NCBI RefSeq assembly: GCF_029892425.1
Contig: NZ_JARXWB010000011.1
Span: 1 to 64,000 of the forward strand
Length of the DNA stretch: 64,000 bases
Direction of reading: 5' to 3'
DNA from: Bradyrhizobium sp. BR13661
GTDB taxonomy: Bacteria; Pseudomonadota; Alphaproteobacteria; Rhizobiales; Xanthobacteraceae
The translations under genes were made by a program, and so were the position numbers. A model generated the notes under the pieces. That model searched no databases. It was not told where the DNA came from and saw only the letters and a list, made by a program, of their open reading frames with translations. Every line of letters starts with the position of its first letter. The stretch's first letter is position 1. This document shows positions 1-7,983 of this stretch, in pieces.

Positions 1-153
1 CATTGCCGTCGCCAGGAAGCTTCTAACCGTGCTCAACGCAATGATGCGCGACCGAAAACCTTATATGATCGCCCCATCGACATAACAGTTGCCGGATCGG
101 CGCTTCGCTTGTCCGGGACGACGGCGGAGAATGACGCACCTACGCGGGCAAAC

Positions 154-666
154 TCACCCGCCCTTCCCCAAATGCTCCAGCGCGTCCTCCGCTCGCAATG
201 GCACGCGCGAGACCTCGTTGTTGAGATCGACGAGCTGCGTCATCAATCCCATCAGCGCCTTGCGCTCGGTGGGCTTGAGCGGCTCCAGCATGCGCGCCTG
301 GGCGCGTTCGACCGCGGGGATGATCTCGCGCAGGATCGCTGTACCTGACTTCGTCAGATAGAGCAGCTTGATCCGCCTGTCCTCCGGCGCCGGCTTGCGC
401 TCGACAAAGTCCTTGGCCTGGAGCCGCTCGATCACGCTGCCGAGCGTGGAACGGTCGAACGCGATCACCGCCGACAGCCGCGTCGCGTCGATGCCGGGAT
501 GGGTGTGGATCGCGATCAGCGCTGCATATTGCACCGGCGTGAGGTCGAACGCCTTGCACTCCTCCATGAAGATCGAGACTGCGATCTGCTGCATGCGCCG
601 GAACAGATAGCCCGGCGCGGCATAGACCGCGTCCATCGTGATCGGAGGAAGAGGCTTACTCGGCAT
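154..666 (-). CDS. MarR family transcriptional regulator of gentisate genes
   Basis: A 170-residue winged-helix protein of usual MarR length. The central part (about residues 40-110) has the recognition-helix and wing pattern of the family, including DRSTLGSVIERL followed by a basic wing (KPAPEDRRIKLLYLT). I chose the ATG at 664-666, not the upstream in-frame ATG, because the extra 39 residues are Pro/Arg-rich and lie inside the next gene. It overlaps the stop of the upstream glutathione transferase by 11 bases, so the two are probably cotranscribed. The divergent gentisate dioxygenase and a palindrome on its promoter suggest that it is the local, aromatic-acid-responsive repressor. The effector is inferred, not seen. 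Confidence 0.88.
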   Translation of the reverse strand: MPSKPLPPITMDAVYAAPGYLFRRMQQIAVSIFMEECKAFDLTPVQYAALIAIHTHPGIDATRLSAVIAFDRSTLGSVIERLQAKDFVERKPAPEDRRIKLLYLTKSGTAILREIIPAVERAQARMLEPLKPTERKALMGLMTQLVDLNNEVSRVPLRAEDALEHLGKGG

Positions 667-1288
667 CGGGCTGCTTCTCGGGTGCGGCATTGACGAAGGC
701 CGGCAGCGCCTTGGCGGCGGCCTCGGCTTTGAGCAGGCGCGGATAAGCGGAAACATCGACACCGAAGCGGCGCGCATTGGCAAGCTGCGGCACCAGGCAG
801 AGATCGGCGAGCGTCGGCGCGGCGCCGAAGCAGAACGGGCCCGGCTCGTCTTGGATCAGCGTCTCGCAGGCGGACAACCCCTCGCGATTGACCCAGGCGG
901 CCCAGTCCTGGACTTTGTCTTCCGCCAACCCAAGCTCACGCAGCCGCGCCAGCACCTTCAGATTCTGCACGGGATGGGTGTCGCAGGCGATCGCCAGCGC
1001 GAACGCGCGCACCTTGGCGCGTTGCAGCGGATCCTTTGGCAGCAGCGGCGGATTGGGATGGGTTTCCTCAAGCCATTCGATGATCGCGACCGATTGGGTC
1101 AGCACTGCGCCGGAATCGTTCTCCAGCGCCGGCACCAGGCCTTGCGGGTTGATGGCGAGATAAGCGGGGGCGCATTGTTCGCCCTTGCGAAGATGATGCG
1201 GCAGGTGCTCGGCGCCGAGACCCTTGAGATTGAGCGCGATCCGCACGCGATAGGCGGCGCTTGAACGGAAATAGCCGTGCAGCTTCAT
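656..1288 (-). CDS. Zeta-class glutathione transferase: probable maleylpyruvate isomerase
   Basis: The 210-residue protein has an N-terminal thioredoxin fold with the zeta-class active-site region YFRSSAAYRVRIALNLKG and an alpha-helical C-terminal half. The stretch ACDTHPVQN is typical of maleylacetoacetate and maleylpyruvate isomerases. Annotation pipelines usually call this family maleylacetoacetate isomerase (maiA), but its position opposite gentisate dioxygenase favours glutathione-dependent cis-trans isomerisation of maleylpyruvate to fumarylpyruvate (NagL-like). The ATG at 1286-1288 follows a GGGAGG ribosome site; the longer in-frame start would run through a repeat. It overlaps the marR start. 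Confidence 0.85.
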   Translation of the reverse strand: MKLHGYFRSSAAYRVRIALNLKGLGAEHLPHHLRKGEQCAPAYLAINPQGLVPALENDSGAVLTQSVAIIEWLEETHPNPPLLPKDPLQRAKVRAFALAIACDTHPVQNLKVLARLRELGLAEDKVQDWAAWVNREGLSACETLIQDEPGPFCFGAAPTLADLCLVPQLANARRFGVDVSAYPRLLKAEAAAKALPAFVNAAPEKQPDAE

Positions 1289-1304
1289 CAAAACCCTCCC
1301 TGCT

Positions 1305-1349
1305 TTGTCATTCCGGGGCGACGCGCCAGCGTCGAGCCCGGAATGACAA
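1305..1349. repeat. Palindromic repeat, single-arm form
   Basis: A hairpin-forming element with perfect 13-base arms (TTGTCATTCCGGG and its complement) around a 19-base GC-rich middle. It lies between the isomerase start and the dioxygenase promoter. The same CATTCCGGGGC...GCCCGGAAT signature recurs near 38662, so it belongs to a family dispersed through this window. Confidence 0.75.
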
Positions 1350-1373
1350 CGACCTTGTATGTCGTTCGTCAAG

Positions 1374-1401
1374 TTGACGCTACCTGGATTGTAAGTATAC
1401 T
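1374..1401 (+). promoter_or_regulatory. Sigma-70-type promoter of gentisate dioxygenase
   Basis: A -35 box TTGACG (1374-1379) and a -10 box TATACT (1396-1401) are separated by 16 bases and lie about 30 bases upstream of the dioxygenase start codon. The -35 box is also the right arm of a CGTCAA-G-TTGACG inverted repeat (1367-1379). The -10 box lies inside the operator palindrome. Confidence 0.6.
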
Positions 1402-1406
1402 GTCAA
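1389..1406. promoter_or_regulatory. Probable MarR operator
   Basis: An 18-base dyad of the form TTGNNAGTATACTNNCAA: the central AGTATACT and the outer TTG/CAA are perfectly symmetric. Size and symmetry fit a MarR dimer site. It covers the -10 box, so binding would block transcription of the dioxygenase and possibly the divergent marR-isomerase pair. Assignment to the adjacent MarR protein is inferred from position. Confidence 0.6.
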
Positions 1407-1431
1407 TCAAACGAAACGAGGGAGCCGCGCC

Positions 1432-2472
1432 ATGGAAGCCGTGACCAAGACGCCGGAACGCGAGGCGTTCTACAGGAAGATCGACGGCGAGAATCTCACT
1501 GCGCTGTGGACGGTGATGAGCGATCTGATCACGCCGGAGCCGAAGAGCGCCTGCCGGCCGCATCTGTGGAAGTTCGACGTCATCCGCGACTACATGATGG
1601 AAGCGGGCAAGCTCATCACCGCCAGGGAAGCCGAACGGCGCGTGCTGGTGCTGGAAAACCCAGGCCTGCGCGGCCAATCAAAGATCACGACCTCGCTCTA
1701 TGCCGGCGTGCAGATGGTGGTACCCGGCGATGTCGCACCCGCACACCGGCACAGCCAGTCGGCACTGCGCTTCGTGCTCGAAGGCAAGGGTGCTCACACC
1801 GCCGTCGATGGCGAACGCACGGCGATGGAGCCTGGCGATTTCATCATCACGCCGTCGATGACCTGGCACGATCATTCCAACGAGACGGATGAGCCGATGT
1901 TCTGGCTCGACGGCCTCGACATCCCGCTGGTGCAGTTCTTCGACTGTTCGTTTGCGGAAGGATCGAAGGAAGACCAGCAGAAGATCACCAAGCCCGCCGG
2001 CGACAGCTTTGCCCGCTACGGCCACAATCTGCTGCCGGTCGACGTGAAGCGGAGCTCAAAAACCTCGCCGATCTTCAGCTATCCCTATGCCTACACGCGC
2101 GAGGCGCTGGAGAAAGCCAGGACGAGCCAGGAGTGGGACGCCTGCCACGGACTGAAGCTGAAATTCAGCAATCCCGAGACCGGCGATTTCGCGATGCCGA
2201 CCATCGGCACCTTCATCCAGCTGCTGCCGAAGGGCTTCAAGACCGCACGCTATCGCGCGACCGATGGGACCGTGTTCTGTCCGATCGAAGGAAGGGGCCG
2301 CAGCCGCATCGGTGACGCCGTGTTCGAATGGGGCCCGCGCGATCTGTTCGTGGTGCCGAGCTGGCAATGGGTGACGCACGAGGCGGACGAGGATGCGGTT
2401 CTGTTCAGCTTCTCGGATCGGCCGGTGCAGCAGAAGCTGGATCTGTTTCGGGAAGATCGCGGCAACGCGTGA
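1432..2472 (+). CDS. Gentisate 1,2-dioxygenase
   Basis: A 346-residue bicupin protein of the usual length for the family. The first cupin carries the Fe(II) site: H105 and H107 in PAHRHSQSALRF and a third His in TWHDHSNE (about 146-148). The second cupin is in the C-terminal third. It opens the gentisate ring to maleylpyruvate in the cytoplasm, feeding the isomerase encoded on the other strand. The ATG at 1432 follows an AGGGAG site. No fumarylpyruvate hydrolase, the next pathway step, is visible in this window. Confidence 0.92.
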   Translation: MEAVTKTPEREAFYRKIDGENLTALWTVMSDLITPEPKSACRPHLWKFDVIRDYMMEAGKLITAREAERRVLVLENPGLRGQSKITTSLYAGVQMVVPGDVAPAHRHSQSALRFVLEGKGAHTAVDGERTAMEPGDFIITPSMTWHDHSNETDEPMFWLDGLDIPLVQFFDCSFAEGSKEDQQKITKPAGDSFARYGHNLLPVDVKRSSKTSPIFSYPYAYTREALEKARTSQEWDACHGLKLKFSNPETGDFAMPTIGTFIQLLPKGFKTARYRATDGTVFCPIEGRGRSRIGDAVFEWGPRDLFVVPSWQWVTHEADEDAVLFSFSDRPVQQKLDLFREDRGNA

Positions 2473-2503
2473 GTTTCGTAGGGTGGGTTAGCGCGGATTG
2501 CAG

Positions 2504-3346
2504 CTACCGCCAATGCAACAACTTGACCTCCAGCCAGCCGATCACCTTGCCCACAGCAAGCCCGAACACCGACAGGATCACCACGCCCGCGAGCAGCTGA
2601 TCCGTCTGCATGAGATTGCCCGCCTGGAGCACGAAGGCGCCGATGCCGTATTGGGCACCGATCATCTCGGCGCTGACGACGAGCAACAGTGCCACTGACG
2701 CCGTGATGCGGAAACCGGCGAGGATCGCCGGGAGCGCGCCGGGCCAGACCACCTTGCGCACGATCGTGGCGAAGGGAACATTGAAACTCTGCGCCATGCG
2801 GATGAGGTTGCGCGGCACGGCATCGACGCCGCTATAGACCGAGATCGCGGTCGAGAAGAATACGCCGAGCGCAATGGTCGCGATCTTCGGCTCTTCGCCG
2901 ATGCCGAGCCAGAGGATCAGCAGCGGCAGCAGCGCGATCTTCGGGATCGGGAACAGCGCCGAGATGAAGGTGATGCCAACGCTGCGCGCGAGCCTGGACA
3001 GGCCGATGGCGAAGCCGACCACGACGCCGGCCGCCGTGCCCAGCATCCAGCCAACGCCGATACGCAGCAGCGAGGCGGAGAGATGCTGCCAAAGCGCGCC
3101 CGATATCGCGAGCTCGTAGATCGCGCGCACGATGGCCGACGGCGCCGGCAGGAACAGCGGATTGACCAGCCTGGCGCTGCCCGCCGCCTGCCAGATCGCG
3201 ATGACCAGCGCGAGCGCGATCCAGCCGCCGAAACGGCTTGAAGCAGGAACGAAGCCTGCGCCGCGGAAGCGGACGCGCCGCGTCGTATCGTCCTTGGCCA
3301 ATGTGTCCGTCGCGCGATCAAGCATGCTGGACCTCGCGTTCGGCAT
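2504..3346 (-). CDS. ABC transporter permease (SsuC/TauC/NMT1 type)
   Basis: A 280-residue inner-membrane protein with about six hydrophobic segments and the cytoplasmic EAA loop (about 190-215: MAQSFNVPFATIVRKVVWPG) that contacts the ATPase. This is the BPD_transp_1 family of sulfonate, taurine, nitrate and pyrimidine-precursor importers. Two starts are plausible: 3346 and an ATG at 3325 (residue 8), each preceded by a GAGG site. Both overlap the end of the ATPase gene, so translation is probably coupled. Substrate cannot be told from sequence. Confidence 0.9.
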   Translation of the reverse strand: MPNARSSMLDRATDTLAKDDTTRRVRFRGAGFVPASSRFGGWIALALVIAIWQAAGSARLVNPLFLPAPSAIVRAIYELAISGALWQHLSASLLRIGVGWMLGTAAGVVVGFAIGLSRLARSVGITFISALFPIPKIALLPLLILWLGIGEEPKIATIALGVFFSTAISVYSGVDAVPRNLIRMAQSFNVPFATIVRKVVWPGALPAILAGFRITASVALLLVVSAEMIGAQYGIGAFVLQAGNLMQTDQLLAGVVILSVFGLAVGKVIGWLEVKLLHWR

Positions 3347-4091
3347 CGATCGCCTCGTTGCGGATCAGTGACCAGATCTGGTTCTGAAGCGCCAGCAGCT
3401 TCTCCCGCGCAGACGGCTCGCCGCGCGCCGCGCGCGTCATCGGCACGGTGACGACCTCGCGGATGCGCCCGGGCCGGCGCGACAGCACCACGATGCGGTC
3501 GGCGAGCCGCGCCGCCTCTTCGAGATTGTGGGTGACATAGACCGCGCCCATGCCGCCATCGGCGAGCAGGCGGACGAAATCTTCCATCAGCAGCTCACGC
3601 GTCTGCGAATCCAGCGCCGAGAGCGGTTCGTCCATCAGGAGAATGGCAGGCTTGACCGCGAGCGCGCGCGAAATGCCGACACGCTGGCGCATGCCGCCGG
3701 AAAGCTGCTTTGGATAGGTTTTGCGAAAATCGGTCAGTCCCGTGCGGCGCAAGGCGTCGTCGACCAGCGCACGGCGCTGCGCGGCCGAGAGCCGGGTATG
3801 CAGCAGCGGGAATTCGACGTTCTCCTCGACCGTGGCCCAGGGCAGCAGCGCAAAATCCTGGAACACGAAGGTCAGCGGATTGAGACTGTCGGCCGGCGGC
3901 GCGCCACGCAACTCCGGCGCGCCCGAAGTCGGCTGCAACAGCCCGCCGAGGATCGACAGCAGCGTGCTCTTGCCACAGCCCGAGGGACCGACGATCGCCA
4001 CCACCTCGCCGGCACTCACCGTGAACGAGATGTCGTCGAGCACGGCGAGATCGCCGAAGCGGTGGGTGATGTGGTTGGCGATCAGGTCCAC
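3318..4091 (-). CDS. ABC transporter ATP-binding protein (SsuB/TauB type)
   Basis: A 257-residue ATPase with Walker A GPSGCGKST (about 35-43), signature LSGGMRQRV, Walker B AILLMDEPLSALD and the switch His in VYVTHNLEEA. It powers the importer formed with the adjacent permease and binding protein. The start is a GTG at 4089-4091, which sits 11 bases downstream of the binding-protein stop; no better ATG exists upstream. Confidence 0.92.
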   Translation of the reverse strand: MDLIANHITHRFGDLAVLDDISFTVSAGEVVAIVGPSGCGKSTLLSILGGLLQPTSGAPELRGAPPADSLNPLTFVFQDFALLPWATVEENVEFPLLHTRLSAAQRRALVDDALRRTGLTDFRKTYPKQLSGGMRQRVGISRALAVKPAILLMDEPLSALDSQTRELLMEDFVRLLADGGMGAVYVTHNLEEAARLADRIVVLSRRPGRIREVVTVPMTRAARGEPSAREKLLALQNQIWSLIRNEAIDAEREVQHA

Positions 4092-4102
4092 GAGCTAATC
4101 TC

Positions 4103-5110
4103 TCAATCCGCCTTCACGTAATCCTTGGCGATGATCGTATCGGCATCATAGCCCTTGTCGGCAAATCCCTGCTCCTGCAGCCATTTGATCTGGTTATCGA
4201 CGTTCTTGACGTCGAGCTTGCCGTCCGGATCGATATAGGCGCAATTGCCGACCACCTGTTCAACCGGGAGGTTGGTGTACTTCGCGATGATCTCCAGCAG
4301 CGGCCTGGTCTTGTCGTTGATCGGCGCGACGCCGTCCTTCATCGACGCGAGGATCACGTCGTGATATTCGCGATCGGCTTTGGCGAGGACCCCGAGGAAT
4401 TTCGTCACCAGCGCCTTGTTGGTCAGCGTCTTCGGTGAAGCGAACACCGCGCCCAGCTGCCAGGGCGTCTCGTCACCGACCCAGCCCAAAAACTTCGCAC
4501 CGCCATCGTCCATCAGCTTCCGCGCGGTGGAGATCGGGAGCAGCGCCGCATCCACGGTCTCGCCCTTCAGCGCAGCCGCCGCATTCGACAGCGATTGCAA
4601 CGGCACGATCTTCACGTCCGAAAGCTTGAAGCCGTATTTGTCGGCGAGCAGGCCGAGCGAATAATGGAAGGAGGAGCCGACCTGCGTCATCGCGATGCGC
4701 TTGCCCGCGAGATCCTTCGGTGTCTTGAGGCCAGCCGCATAAGCATTGTTGCTGGCGAAATAGCCGATCAGGGGATAGCCAGCCTTCTCGCGGCTCATGC
4801 CGCCGATCACCTTCAGCACGCCCTTGCCGGCGAGATTGTAGAGACCTGCGGTGAAGGCGGTGACGCCGAAATCGACATCGCCCGAGGTCGTCGCGACCGC
4901 GATCGGCTGCGCCGCATCGAAGAACTTCAGCTCCACGTCGAGGCCGGCCTCGCGGAAATAGCCCTTGTCCTGCGCGATGAAGACAGGCGCGGAGGACGAC
5001 AGGCGAAGCACGCCGACCTTGGCCTTCAGCGCATCCTCGGCCCTGGCTGTGCCCATCGCCATCATAGACAAAAGGCTAAGAGCCGCCGCGACCCGCGCAA
5101 TCCCGATCAT
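4103..5110 (-). CDS. ABC transporter substrate-binding protein (NMT1/SsuA-like)
   Basis: A 335-residue periplasmic protein with a Sec signal peptide (cleavage after MAMGTARA, about residue 24). The mature part begins with a beta-strand and a FIAQDKGYFREAGLDVEL motif typical of the NMT1/THI5-like and SsuA families. Start ATG at 5108-5110 is preceded by GGAGG at good spacing. It heads the importer genes and follows the FAD oxidoreductase by 35 bases, suggesting one operon. The ligand is probably a small organic molecule such as a sulfonate or heterocycle; this is inference. Confidence 0.9.
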   Translation of the reverse strand: MIGIARVAAALSLLSMMAMGTARAEDALKAKVGVLRLSSSAPVFIAQDKGYFREAGLDVELKFFDAAQPIAVATTSGDVDFGVTAFTAGLYNLAGKGVLKVIGGMSREKAGYPLIGYFASNNAYAAGLKTPKDLAGKRIAMTQVGSSFHYSLGLLADKYGFKLSDVKIVPLQSLSNAAAALKGETVDAALLPISTARKLMDDGGAKFLGWVGDETPWQLGAVFASPKTLTNKALVTKFLGVLAKADREYHDVILASMKDGVAPINDKTRPLLEIIAKYTNLPVEQVVGNCAYIDPDGKLDVKNVDNQIKWLQEQGFADKGYDADTIIAKDYVKAD

Positions 5111-5145
5111 CCCGTTTCCTCCAATAATTCTCTTTTTGCAGTCCG

Positions 5146-6510
5146 TTACAGGCCCTTAGGCACGGGCTGATCCCGTCCGACGAAGGCGCCCTGTTGTTTC
5201 AACGTTTCCTGCAATTTTTCAACCGGTATATCACGCGGGATCCGGTTTCCGGACAGCGCCAGCGCGGCCGCGGAACCTGCAGCCTCCCCCATCGCGAAGC
5301 AGGCGCCGGACACCCGCGCCGCCGACTGCCCCTCATGGGTCATGGAGGCGCAGCGGCCGGCGACCAGCAGGTTGTCGACGCCTTCGGGCACCAGCATGCG
5401 GTAGGGCAGCTCGTTATAGCCGCGCGATTCCGGGATCGGTGGGAAGGTGAAGATGACGTCGCCGGCCACATGAGCCTCGATCGGCCAACCATTGACGCCG
5501 ATGGAGTCCTCGAACGAGGCGCAGCCGAGCACGTCCACGCCGCTGAGCTGATAGCCGCCCGTGATGCGGCGAGTCTCGCGGATGCCGAGTTGCGGCGGCA
5601 AGTCGACGATGTAGGATTTCTCGAAGCCCGGCACGGTGCGCAGGAACTCGAACGCCGCGAGCGCCTGCTTGCGGCCCTCGATCTCGCCGCGGGTGAGATC
5701 ATCGGGCTCGACGCCGTTGATGGCGTGACCGTCCTCGCGCGCCACTTGCGTAAAGTTCACCCGCCATTCGATGCCGGATTTTTGCGGCCGCACGATCGCG
5801 CTCTTGCGCGGAAATTTGTGCGTGCCGGCGGCGGTGGCCTGCTCCATCAATTGCGGGATGGTTCGCCAGGCATCACCCGCCTTTGCGGGGTCGATGCCGT
5901 TGAGGCGCAGCATCATCGACGGATACATGGGATGGCCGTGTTCGTCGCCGATCTCGAACGGCGCACCGGCCCAGACCGCGAGATCGCCGTCGCCGGAGCA
6001 ATCGATGAAGATCTCCGAGCGCACCGCCTGCCGGCCGGCCTTGGTCTCGACCATCAGTGCATCAATGCGGCGGTCATCACCCATCACCACACCGGCACCG
6101 AGCGCATGGAAGAGAATGTGAACCTTGTGGCTTGCGAGAAGCTCGTCGGCCGCGATCTTGTAGGCTGCAGTGTCATAGGCCTGAGCGAAGACCTTACCGA
6201 GGATCAGATGCGGCGCGTTGAGGCCGTTCAGATGATCGATCCGCGCCAGCAGATCGGACGCCATGCCCTGCACCAGCCGGACGGCTTCGCCATAAACATT
6301 GCCATGCAGGCCGCAGAAATTGGTGACACCGGCCGCGGTGCCCATGCCGCCGAGAAAGCCGTAGCGCTCGATCAGCAACGTCTTCCGCCCGGCGCGCGCC
6401 GCTGAGGCCGCAGCGACGATGCCGGCCGGCCCGCCACCGAGCACCACAACTTCATATTCGCCGTAAAGCGGCACCTGGCGTGCCGGTTCGTTGATCGTCG
6501 TGGCCCGCAT
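5146..6510 (-). CDS. FAD-dependent oxidoreductase
   Basis: A 454-residue protein with an N-terminal dinucleotide-binding fold (VVLGGGPAGIVAAASAARAG, about 22-41) followed by an acidic end of strand 2 (LIERYGFLGG). The GDGDLAVWAG segment and C-terminal NLLVAGRCAS are typical of the FAD_oxidored (PF12831) family. It is probably cytoplasmic. It is the first gene of a run with an NMT1-type importer, so it may oxidise the imported compound. An AAGGA site precedes the ATG at 6508-6510. The substrate is unknown. Confidence 0.85.
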   Translation of the reverse strand: MRATTINEPARQVPLYGEYEVVVLGGGPAGIVAAASAARAGRKTLLIERYGFLGGMGTAAGVTNFCGLHGNVYGEAVRLVQGMASDLLARIDHLNGLNAPHLILGKVFAQAYDTAAYKIAADELLASHKVHILFHALGAGVVMGDDRRIDALMVETKAGRQAVRSEIFIDCSGDGDLAVWAGAPFEIGDEHGHPMYPSMMLRLNGIDPAKAGDAWRTIPQLMEQATAAGTHKFPRKSAIVRPQKSGIEWRVNFTQVAREDGHAINGVEPDDLTRGEIEGRKQALAAFEFLRTVPGFEKSYIVDLPPQLGIRETRRITGGYQLSGVDVLGCASFEDSIGVNGWPIEAHVAGDVIFTFPPIPESRGYNELPYRMLVPEGVDNLLVAGRCASMTHEGQSAARVSGACFAMGEAAGSAAALALSGNRIPRDIPVEKLQETLKQQGAFVGRDQPVPKGL

Positions 6511-6620
6511 GGCGCGTCCTTCCCAAAATCCTTTGCTTGGTGACGACTATGAATTAACGCGCAGCGAGCTACAATCCATCAAAATGGGCGATCAGCTTTC
6601 TCGAATCGCGAAAGGTCGAC

Positions 6621-7505
6621 ATGGACATCCTGGTGAACCTTCAGGCCTTCCTCGCCACCGCCGACACGGCCGGCTTCTCCGCCGCAGCACGGAAACTCAA
6701 TGTGTCGACCTCGGTCGTCGCGAAGCTCGTGACTCAGCTGGAGGCGCGGATCGGCACACCGCTGTTTCACCGCTCGACCCGGCAATTGCGGTTGACCGAA
6801 GCCGGCCGGCGCTATGTGCATCGCGCCCGCGGTGTCGTGACTGATGCCACCGACCTGCTCTCGCGCATGGGCGAGAAAGGTCACGATCTCGTCGATCACC
6901 TCCGCATCAAGGCGCCAACCTCGATGACAGTGGCGCGGCTGGCGGATGCCTTCAGCGCATTCCAGACGCAAAACCCACGGCTGAAACTGGAGATCGTGCT
7001 GATTGATCGTCCGGTCGATCCCGTCAGCGAGGGCTTTGACATCGCGATCGGCGCCTTCCCGCATTCCTTTGGTGGTGTCGTCGACGAGCCGCTGGTCCCG
7101 TTGAAGCGGCTGCTTTGCGCCTCACCCGCTTATTTGAAGAAGCACGGCACACCAAAGCACCCGCGTGATCTCGTCGAGCATCGCTGCCTCAGCTTCATGC
7201 CGACAGGCCCCGAATGGATCTTTGATGGGCCACGCGGCCGCATCACCATCCAGGTCAGCCCGCTGCTCTCCTCCAACGAGGGACACGTGCTGGCACGCAG
7301 CGCCATCGCCGGCAACGGCATCGCGCTGATGTCGCATTATCTCGTCGCGGACGCCTTGCGCGACGGCACGCTGAAGCCGGTGCTGCGCGACTTTCCGATT
7401 CCGGAATTGTGGGTGAAGGCTGCGATCCCCGAGCGACGGCGGAATGCCGCCGCGGTGCAGGCGCTGCTGAGCTTGCTGAAAACGTCACTCGCGCCGTCGC
7501 TGTAG
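6621..7505 (+). CDS. LysR family transcriptional regulator
   Basis: A 294-residue protein with an N-terminal winged helix-turn-helix (about 1-60: FSAAARKLNVSTSVVAKLVTQLEARIGTPLFHR) and a C-terminal periplasmic-binding-protein-like effector domain. It is divergent from the FAD oxidoreductase/importer genes across 110 bases, the classic arrangement for a LysR activator of its neighbours. The ATG at 6621 follows AAGG. The effector is probably the transported compound; that is inferred from position. Confidence 0.92.
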   Translation: MDILVNLQAFLATADTAGFSAAARKLNVSTSVVAKLVTQLEARIGTPLFHRSTRQLRLTEAGRRYVHRARGVVTDATDLLSRMGEKGHDLVDHLRIKAPTSMTVARLADAFSAFQTQNPRLKLEIVLIDRPVDPVSEGFDIAIGAFPHSFGGVVDEPLVPLKRLLCASPAYLKKHGTPKHPRDLVEHRCLSFMPTGPEWIFDGPRGRITIQVSPLLSSNEGHVLARSAIAGNGIALMSHYLVADALRDGTLKPVLRDFPIPELWVKAAIPERRRNAAAVQALLSLLKTSLAPSL

Positions 7506-7580
7506 GCCGTGTCGCGCCGCCGTCACAAGATGACGATTGCTCTCGATGGGCGGACCTGAGAGAAGGCGGCTAAGCTCCGC

Positions 7581-7683
7581 TGTCATCGCCCGCGAAAGCG
7601 GGCGATCCAGTATTCCAGAGACGTCAAACGTATCCGGAGAAGCCGCGGCGTACTGGGGCGCCCGGTCAAGCCGGGCGACGACA
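7581..7683. repeat. Paired palindromic repeat (two-hairpin element)
   Basis: Two GC-rich hairpins, ATCGCCCGC-GAAA-GCGGGCGAT at the left and GCCCGGTCAAGCCGGGC at the right, flank a less conserved middle bounded by CCAGTA and TACTGG. The outer ends are themselves loosely complementary (TGTCATCG / CGACGACA). The same plan occurs at 32664-32751 and 58563-58664. It fills most of the 196-base gap before the next gene. Confidence 0.75.
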
Positions 7684-7701
7684 AGGACCTTGGCTCAATA
7701 A

Positions 7702-7980
7702 ATGGATTCGACGCCTTTGAAATTCGCTCTCGCCGCTCTGACCGCCCTCGCGCTCTCGGCCGCCCCCGCCGCAGCACTCGAACAGAACTGCCGCTTCATC
7801 CAGGCCAAGGCCGACCGCTCAGCCTGCTACAAGCGGCAGGAAGAAGAGCTCGCGGCAAAGCGCAACAAAGCTACGCCGGTGGCGACTGACGAGAGCAAGA
7901 CGATGGAATCGCTGCGCCAGATGCGGCAGGACGACGACGCCGTCTATCGCAGCATTCACGGCATCTGCCGCGGCTGCTGA
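7702..7980 (+). CDS. Small secreted hypothetical protein
   Basis: A 92-residue protein with a clear Sec signal peptide (hydrophobic stretch FALAALTALALSAAPAAA, cleavage near residue 25). The mature part of about 67 residues is charged and probably helical. It has Cys residues in QNCRFIQAK and SACYKRQ, and ends in CRGC, so disulfides are possible. I do not recognise the family. It stands alone between a repeat and a convergent enoyl-CoA hydratase gene. No clear ribosome site is seen, but the signal peptide supports the start. Confidence 0.7.
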   Translation: MDSTPLKFALAALTALALSAAPAAALEQNCRFIQAKADRSACYKRQEEELAAKRNKATPVATDESKTMESLRQMRQDDDAVYRSIHGICRGC

Positions 7981-7983
7981 GGA

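Noticed and set aside
1..153. Left edge: GGATCGGCGCTTCGCTTGTCC similar to half of a palindromic repeat (about 94-125)
   Set aside because: Only one half of the element is visible, so I did not list it as a repeat.
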